Assembly (NCBI GenBank): GCA_944392655.1
Contig: CALXXL010000009.1
Coordinates: 1-64,000 of the forward strand
Length of the DNA: 64,000 nucleotides
DNA from: an uncultured Victivallaceae bacterium
Lineage (GTDB): Bacteria > Verrucomicrobiota > Lentisphaeria > Victivallales > Victivallaceae
Direction of reading: 5' to 3'
A model generated the notes under the pieces. It ran no database searches and was not told where the DNA came from. It was given only the letters and a program-made list of their open reading frames with translations. Shown here piece by piece: positions 6,314-15,300 of this stretch. Numbering within the stretch: position 1 is the stretch's first letter; every line of letters starts with the position of its first letter. The position numbers and the translations under genes are program-made.

Positions 6314-9300
6314 ATGGCTATAAGTTTTGATCCCGAATCCAAATCTTATTCCGGAAGTGATTTTGTTGCTACTGTCGACGGCGTATCCTATAAGTCACTG
6401 AGCGACGCAATCTCTGCCGCCGGAGACAATGCAACCATTACTTTAGTTGATAATGTTACTTTGAGCTCAAAACTCAATCTCAGCAGTAATTTGACCTTCG
6501 ACCTCGCAGGATTTACCCTTTCCGGCGCCGTCGTACTTTCCGAAGCCGCCAACGTGACTTTTAAAAACGGCAATATGACCGCGGAATATTCAGACGTTAC
6601 CAGCAACGCTTATGCCGTAGTCAATGTTACAGACAGCGCAGCCCTGACTCTCGACGGCGTAAATCTGGCCGGAGCGGATTCAGTTAACAGAGGCGCTGGC
6701 GTCCGCGGTATAGCGTATCAGTCCACCGGAGCATTGGATGTTATTAATTCAACCGTGGCCGGCGGTAATCAGATCCATGACGAAGGATATTCCAGCGGCA
6801 CCGTCGGGGCAGATGAGGCTATCTACGCTTATGCCGCATCCGGCGGAACTATAAATATAGTCAATTCAACCGTTAAAGGCGGTTCCGGCAAGACCGACGC
6901 TGTATATTCCGGCAGCTATAAGTCCGGGTTATACGTTGAAGGCGGTATCGCACTTCAGCTGGGCGGCACCGCCGCTGTGACAATATCTGGCAGCAGCATT
7001 ATCGGCGGCGACAGCGACTGGTATAATGCCGAGGACGCCGTTAACGTATCCAATACATTCAAAGGGACTCTGCTCGTTGAAGCCTCTTCAACCATCAAGG
7101 GCGGCGACGCACTTAACCTTTCAAACGAAAATCGCGGTGTCGGCGGAAACGGTATCTATGTCAATCAAAGTACAGGATGTTCCCAGATTACCGTTAACGA
7201 TTCAGAAGTTACAGGCGGCAATGGCGGACGCAGCTGGAACGGCAGCGCCATGGAACTTAACAGCGGAACCCCGGAAGTGGTGTTCAACAATTCCAGCTTG
7301 ACTGTCGGGGAGGGGGCAAACTCCAACGGCAAGGCGGGCGCAATCAGAGTAAACAACACCAATAAGGTCGATTTGACTCTGAACGGAGTTACCATGGACG
7401 GCGCCGGCAACGGCAATGAAGTCATAAAAGTCACAAGCGTTATCCGGAACGGCGGCATCGCCGTGGCCGGCGAAAATACCATCGCCGGCGGGACGCTGGA
7501 GGATGTCACGTTTGTCGAAATCGCCGACGGAACAACCTTTAAAACCACCGGAACCGGCGCACTTGATCCCACTACAATTATGAATCCCACCCAGACCCCG
7601 GTTTTCAATGAAGAAACCGGAGAATATGTGTTTGAACCCGTGGAAACTGCAACCGACAACGTGCTGATTAACAGCGACTGGAGCAGCCTCGCTTCCGGTA
7701 CCGTCGTTTCGTACGACGGTAAACACTACCGGCTCGGCACCAACGCTTTCACTAATATTACCGACGCTGTTGCCGCTACCGAGGTGACCAACAAAATTAC
7801 CGTCCTGGACGGCTCATACTCCGGCGACCAGTTCTTTGACGGACGTACTGTGGAAATCGGTACCGCCGATACCGCCGCCGAGTTTTCCGGATATGTGTTC
7901 GGCGGAGCTCATAACAACGATTCCGGCGATATATCCATGACATTTGTCAACGGCAGCGCCGGACGCGTTTACGGCGCACTCTTTGATCAGGAAGGCGATT
8001 ATACCGTCGGTGATATTTCAATCAACGTCGGCGAAAATGTGACCCTGACCGAAAGAGCCGGGGCGGCTAAAGTGGACAAGGGCAGTTTGACCACCGGTGA
8101 CGTGGTTATCGACTTCTCCGGCACGGCTGTTCCGCTTTACGGCGGCGCACAGGTTTGGTATAAAGGCAGTAATGTCGTTCATGAATCAGTTACAGTCAAC
8201 TTCTCCGGACAGTTGTCCGATACTATATATGCCGCCGGACAGGCTATGCACGGCGGGTCTATCGTTGTCAATAACGGCGTGACCGTCAATGTTACCGGAG
8301 GAAATATCGGTGCCGACGGATTGATGGGCGGCGGATTTACCCGCAGCGATATTGCAAACACCGATACCGCAGGCAGTATAACCATTAACGGCGGTACCTG
8401 GATTAATATCACCGACGGAACCATTACCGGAGTATACGGCGGGACCCACACCTACAGCCCTAACGGCGCTCTGGAGGCCGTATCCACCATAACCGGCGGT
8501 ACTCATATTAATATGACCGGCGGTACCGTGGGCAACGTACAGGGCGGCGGCTACACCGCATGGGGGTCAACAAGTACAATTGACTCCACCTATGTCTCCG
8601 TCTCCGGCGGTACGGTTGATGGCGATGTACAGGGCGGAAGCTATGTTGTCGGCGGCGGCAAAGACAAGGACAGCGGCAACAGCAGCACGATTACCAACGG
8701 CACCACAGTTGTGATCTCCGGCTCAGCGGATATTCAGGGCTCGGTATACGGCGGTAGCTGGGTCAACTGGGCCACCGGAACCGCGGCGTCCTACATTCAG
8801 GGCGTTTCTTCCGTGACTGTTGAGGACGGATCCGTTGCCGGGAATGTTGCCGGCGGCGGCGTAATATATGCAAATTCCGGAGACGGCGCAACCAGTACGC
8901 TTATCTCCGAAAGCAGTGAAACTATAGTCTCCCTCACCGGCGGTACCGTGGGCGGAGATGTTTACGGCGGAGCTGTCGCCGCAGATAATTACCGGAAAAT
9001 CGGCAACGGAGTAAGCTCCGTTGAAAAGAGTTCTGTTAGCGTAGACGGCGCAGTGGTGAAAGGAGATATATATGCCGGAGGTATGGCATACGGCAATTTC
9101 TCCACCCAGGTCGAAAGCACCGCCACGGTTACGGTTACCGCCGGTACAATAGAAGGCGATATTTACGGCGGCGGTTTAGGCAAATCTTCCGTTGACACGG
9201 CTAATGTGACTATCGATGGCACAAACGTTACTTTTGCCGGCGCAATGAACAATATCTACGGCGGCGGTAACGGTTCTGGAGATGGTTATACCGACGGATT

Positions 9301-12300
9301 CAGCACTGTCGGCAATGCTACTGTTACTTTAACCAATGTCGATCAGGGCGATTCAATGGTTTATGTATACGGCGGCGGGGTTTATGGAACTCAGAATATG
9401 AATTCCACCAAAGTCACCGTTACCGATTCCAATGTATGGGCGGTATATGGCGGCTTGGCTTCCGGAATAGCTGGCAGCGCAATCTCCGGAACCGCGGAAG
9501 TGACAGTCAGCGGCAGTAATATCAGCGGCGATGTTTACGGCGGAACTAAAGGATTCCAGACCACGGTCGGTGGTACTGCTGTGACAATTAACGACGGCAG
9601 CGTTGTTAAAGGCAGCGTTTACGGCGGCGGCCTTACCGGAAAGGTGGACGGCGATGTGGCTATCAATATTGCCGGCGCAACCGTGGAAGGCAGCGTGAAC
9701 CTCGGCGGCGGAACTGTAACCGGAGCGGCTTCACTTACAATATCCGGAGGTAATAACTCTATTGCTGGTGGAATAACCGCTAACGGTATTGCCGGACTTT
9801 CCACTATCGACGTTCAGGATGGTTCTATGATTGCCGGCGTGGAATCAAACGGCGATGTGGCTATCCTTGGTAACGGCGTATTTACCGCCGGTATCAGCGC
9901 AAAATCGTTGCAGGCCACAGATGGCCTTAGCTTTGAAGTCACTAAAGATGAACTCGCCAGCGGCGCATTGGTTGAACTTACCGGAGACGCGGCGAGCTCT
10001 ATCGGCGCGATAACGGTCAAGGTTACCGATGGCGATCTCAGCAGTTTCGATATGGCGCAGATTGTTTCAGGTAATGTAGACGGAGAGATTGAAGTTACTT
10101 TGACCGATGGTACAACTACCGTTTCGGTTGAAAGCGCAACTGATAATTTACTGGTAAGCAGCGAATGGAGCTCACTGGCCAACGGCAGCATAGTTCAATA
10201 CGGCGATAAATATTATCAGATCGGGGTCAATGCGTTTGGCAACCTCGGACAGGCTTTGAAGGTTAACTGCAACGCGGCAGATGATCTCCAGGGAACTACT
10301 ATTAAACTGTTGGATGATATCAGCTTTAAGGAAACAACAACCGTATGGCCGGATTTTGAGTACGCGTTGAGCAATAATCTCAATATCTCCGCCGATAATC
10401 CGGTTGTGATCGATATTACCAAACCACTCGATTCCGGCAGCCAGAATTATGAGCTGATTCTGATAAGCAAGGATTCCGAAAATCCGGTTACTGTGACATT
10501 CGGCGAAAATGTCACCCTTAATACCAATTCGAAGATCTGGCTCGGAAGAGATGTCTCCGCCGTAAATTATGTGATCGACGGAAGTATTATTCAGACCGCT
10601 AAAGAGGGAGCTCAGAGCGGCGTCCTCCAGATTCAGCTGTGCGAAAAATCCACCGCAATCCTGAATGGCTCCATATCCGGCGCCCAGTACGGATTCCAGA
10701 TCTCCGGCGGTACGTTTACCGTAAGTGATACTGGCAAGCTCAGCGTAGGCGCTATCGCAATTGAAGCAGGACGCGATAATGCTCATGATGCAGGTATGTT
10801 TATCGTTGACGGCAGCAAGAACGTTACCGGAGCGGCCATCACTATTAATGAAACGAATGGGCAGCGCGGCGCAGGTTATCGGGCCGGAGCAAGTTTGATC
10901 AACGGTGCGGAAGTTACCCTCTCAGGCGGCGTGACCGTATGCGATGGTGCGACGATTACTGTTGACGGCGGTTCAGTACTGAATGCCGCAGGAGATGTCA
11001 AGCTCGGCAATGGTGTTGCGGTTAATACCGGAATTACTCTGAATATGACCGGTAATTCCAGCATGACAGCAGCAGGTTTCACCGCTGATGCAATGGTTTC
11101 CATTGCTCTCGACTCATCTTCTATCAAGGCAGACAGTTTTGACAACAGCGGGTTTACAATGCTGTTGAACGGATCCGCGATTGACGCAGGCAGCGTTACA
11201 GTGAATGCAGGTGGCAGCATTATGATGGATTATACCTCCTCGCTCGCATTCGATTCGCTGGATAAGAGCGGATTTATAAGCGTGATTTCTACCGGATATA
11301 CGGCGGGAACTTACAAGTTGTTCGACTATACCGGAGAGGATGCCACCGCGGTAATCGATTACAAGAGTCTGCTTTCCGGATCATGGAACAATAATTATAT
11401 GGTGGTCAATAACGACCTCTATATCACCGACCAGAATAACTCGGTAATATATGTCAACTCCGCATATACGGAATACGATTGCGACGGATATATATACGGA
11501 TACAACGCGTTCAGCGATATGAACAGCGCTATCGCATCTCTCACTCCGGAATATGTACTCGGCGACAGCTTCGATAATCCGAAAACTATCGTTATGACCG
11601 GCGCAACTTCCACCGGGTTGAATCTCTACGGCCAGAATCTGGTTATTACCGGCGATCTCACCTCAAGCGGTTCATGGAATGCTGCTTTGACCCCAAGTTC
11701 ATCCACCGACCCGAACTATATCAGCAATCTGCGGCTCGATAATGCCCAGATTCAGCTGACCGGCAACGCTGCACTGGAAGGCGTTAACTGGGGCAAGGCT
11801 GCCGTATCTTTCGATAAGGACGGCAATATCATCGCATCCGAAGGACAGGATATTCAGCGCGGTGCGGTTATCGAACTCGTTAACGGTACGAGATTCGCCG
11901 CCGAAAACCAGATTAACGGACGCGGAATATTCTTTAAGATCGACGGAACATCGTCCATAGATCAGCACGGAGGCGGCAATTCCCTGGTTACCATGACATC
12001 CGGCGCAATCATAGACGGCGGAATTTCCGTCGCCGGAACATATAACGGAAATAATCAGGTTGACGCACTCTGGATATACTTCGGCAAGGGTTCCGGCGAA
12101 TGGAGCGGAATATACGGCGACAAAACATATTTCACCTTTAAAAATGGCGCGTATGTTGAAGCTCAGGACCGCATCGAATTCGGCACCGGTTCCCTGCTTA
12201 AGGAAATGGATGTGGAAATTAACGCCTCCAGGATCGCTGCCGGAGAAAATATCATTATCGGATCCGAAGGCAATGCCGGAAAGATTACCTCATTCAATGT

Positions 12301-15300
12301 GACGAATAATTCGCTCCTCCAGGCAGGTACCGATATAAGCATTGTCGGTACTGTCGTTGAATTGAGCGATTCAGTCATCAACGCGGCAACCATTTCCAAC
12401 AATGGCGAACTCGTGGTGACCGGAACAAGCTCCATCTCCGGTAATATGGTGGGCGGAAAGACATATTTCGGTACCAAAGATATCTCCGTAGACGCAACCT
12501 GGAATATGACCGGTTTCAACAACGGTTCAATGGCACTGGTCAACGGTAATCTCGCGATCTCCGGAGCCAATGCCTCCGATGCCACCGAGGTTATCACTGT
12601 CGGCGGCGGATGGGGCGCCCCGTATGCCGATCAGGAACTCGGCGCGGCGGCTGGCAAACTCACGGTAACGGAAGGTGCTGCTCTCTACTTCAATCAGATA
12701 CGCATCGGCGACCGCGATGACAATGGCGCCATTCATGAAGTCGTGGTTGACGGCTCTCTGCTCGCAAGAGACGGCGCTGGCGGCAGCATTTATTCGAGAT
12801 ACGGCAGCCTGATTACAGTCAACGCGGGCGCTGTACTCGAAACCGGTGCGGCGCTCAGCCTCGGCGGATCTATGAACGTCAGCGGCACAGTGAACGCCAG
12901 AACCAATGTTGTTCTCGGCGCTAAAACCGAAAACAGTGACGCCGACTGGAGCGGACGCAGCGCGGTACTTAATCTCAATCCCGGAGCACAGATGAGCGTC
13001 GCCGGCAATTTCGAGGTCGGATTCAGCGATGATGTTGTGAGAAAAGGCGTGGTAAATGTCGATAACGCAACTCTGACGGTTGAAGGAACGTTGTATGTCG
13101 GCAGAGATTCTACTCAGGACGGTTACAAGAACGGCGTGGCGGAAGTTTCTGCAAGCAACAGTTCTTCTGTCGTGGCAGGAAATATATCTGTTAATGCCGG
13201 AAGTTCGTTGAGTATCGATTATACTTCAACTGTAATATTCAGTTCTATCAGCAACGCCGGAACAATATCTGTAGATACAACCGGATATACCGGAGACATT
13301 TACAAGCTATTCGACTATGCCGGCAGTGAATCTTACACAATCGACCAGTATAAAGCAGTTCTCGGCGAAGGCAACTGGAACGATAAGTATATCGTTGTGG
13401 ATAATGACCTCTATATCGCTGATATGAATATGACAACACTGAAGATCAATGATGCCTGGAGCGGCGCAACCCTGGGCGATAACGTCGCCGAAGGATGTTA
13501 CTACGGATTTAACGCGTTCAGCAGCATGGATCAGGTTTATGACGTGATCAGTACTGGCGGCGTTTCCGCAATAGAACTCCAGAGCGATATTACAATGAGC
13601 GAACCAAGCGCCCCGGTCGACGATATGTGGATGAAATTCCATGACGACGTGGTGATCGATTCCAATGTCGCCGGCGAACGCAGAACGGTCTCCATCTCCG
13701 GACGCGAACTCTTGTTGACCAGCACCGATCAGTCGCGTGGCAACGGTGGCGAAAAAGTCACCATTACCATCGGCGAAAATGTCGGTATCAATACCGACAG
13801 CGCAATATGGTTCGGATATTATTACGGCACAGGCGATCCGGATTATGACGGATTATATTCCGCCGATATTGTCCTGAACGGAAATATCAATATGAGTAGC
13901 GGGCAGGCTCATGTTGTCGCTCCGGGAACCACTATGACCATCAATGAAACCGGATCGCTGATTGTCGCCGAATCCGACATTCAGACCCGCGGCGCAGATT
14001 TGATCGTCAACGGTACCGGCAAGGATATGGCTCAGGCTCAGGTCCAGCTCAATCACCAGAATATCGAAGGCGCTAAGTCGTTCTCTATCGGCTCCGATTT
14101 CTACTACGAACCAAGCGCTTCGTGGACGCTCAATAACACGTTCGTCAATGTCAACACCTACTTCGGCATCAATACCGCAACCGACAGCCGGGGCTCCGGA
14201 GTCGACGCGGATTTGAACATGAACAATTCCAAACTGGTGGTCGGTACTGACTTCACGATGGATGACTCCACTTCGGTCACCCTTGATAACGGTTCAGAAT
14301 TGATTGTCGGCGGAGATATGGCGCTCGGATATAGAAAGTCGGTCATCTGGGGCGCGTCAATAGAAGTGTTGAACGGCTCAACTCTGACCGTAGACGGCAC
14401 CCTTTCCACCAAGGCTAAATCAGAAATGATGGTCAGCAGTTCCACCTTGAACGCCAACCTCGATCTGGCCGGGGAAATTACCTTCAGCGGCGATGTCGCG
14501 TATGACAAAAATATTGTTACCGCCAACACCGGAAGAGTCAATGTAATCGACGGCAATATGACAATATCCGGCGGATCTCTCTCCGGAAACGGTATCGTGA
14601 ATGTCGGCGATTTCAATGACAGCACCGCGGCTGGATCGTTGAAAATTACGGATGGCGCTGCTGTTGACCTTAAAGGTACATTCTATGTCGGAACCGGCAG
14701 CGAAACATTCGGCGCAAACGCCAGTATTCTCGAAATCGACGCTTCCGCAGGAGAATTCAAGGTTAATAACGGCATATATGTCCGCGAAGACGGTAAGGTT
14801 CTGGTAAATGGACACTCCGGCGCGACATTCTCCAATATCAACGTCGGCGGAGAATTCGAAATGATCGGCGCTGACTCGGTATCCACCGGTATATCCGCAG
14901 GCAGAAATACCGCCAACGGCGGCGCTGCCAAGTTCATAATGACCGATTCCAACCTTGTCGATAATGCCGGACTCGGATTCGGTTATAAACTGAACCGCGA
15001 TGTTGATGTGACACTGGAAAATTCATCAATTACCGTACAGAACGGCAGAAATGCGGCTTTCGGTATCGAGGCCAACGGCGGTTACGGCATCGCAAACGTT
15101 GTTATGAGTAATTCATCGCTGGCAGTTGACGGCGTAATTACTATCGGAGCAGGCAGCTCAGTTGCTATGGATTATACCTCTTCCATGAAGTTCAGCGGCC
15201 TTACTTCCCTCGGTACGATGGCCGTCGATACCACTGGATTTACCTCCGGAACTTACAAGATCTTCGATTATACCGGAGATGTCGCCGGAGCAATGGATTA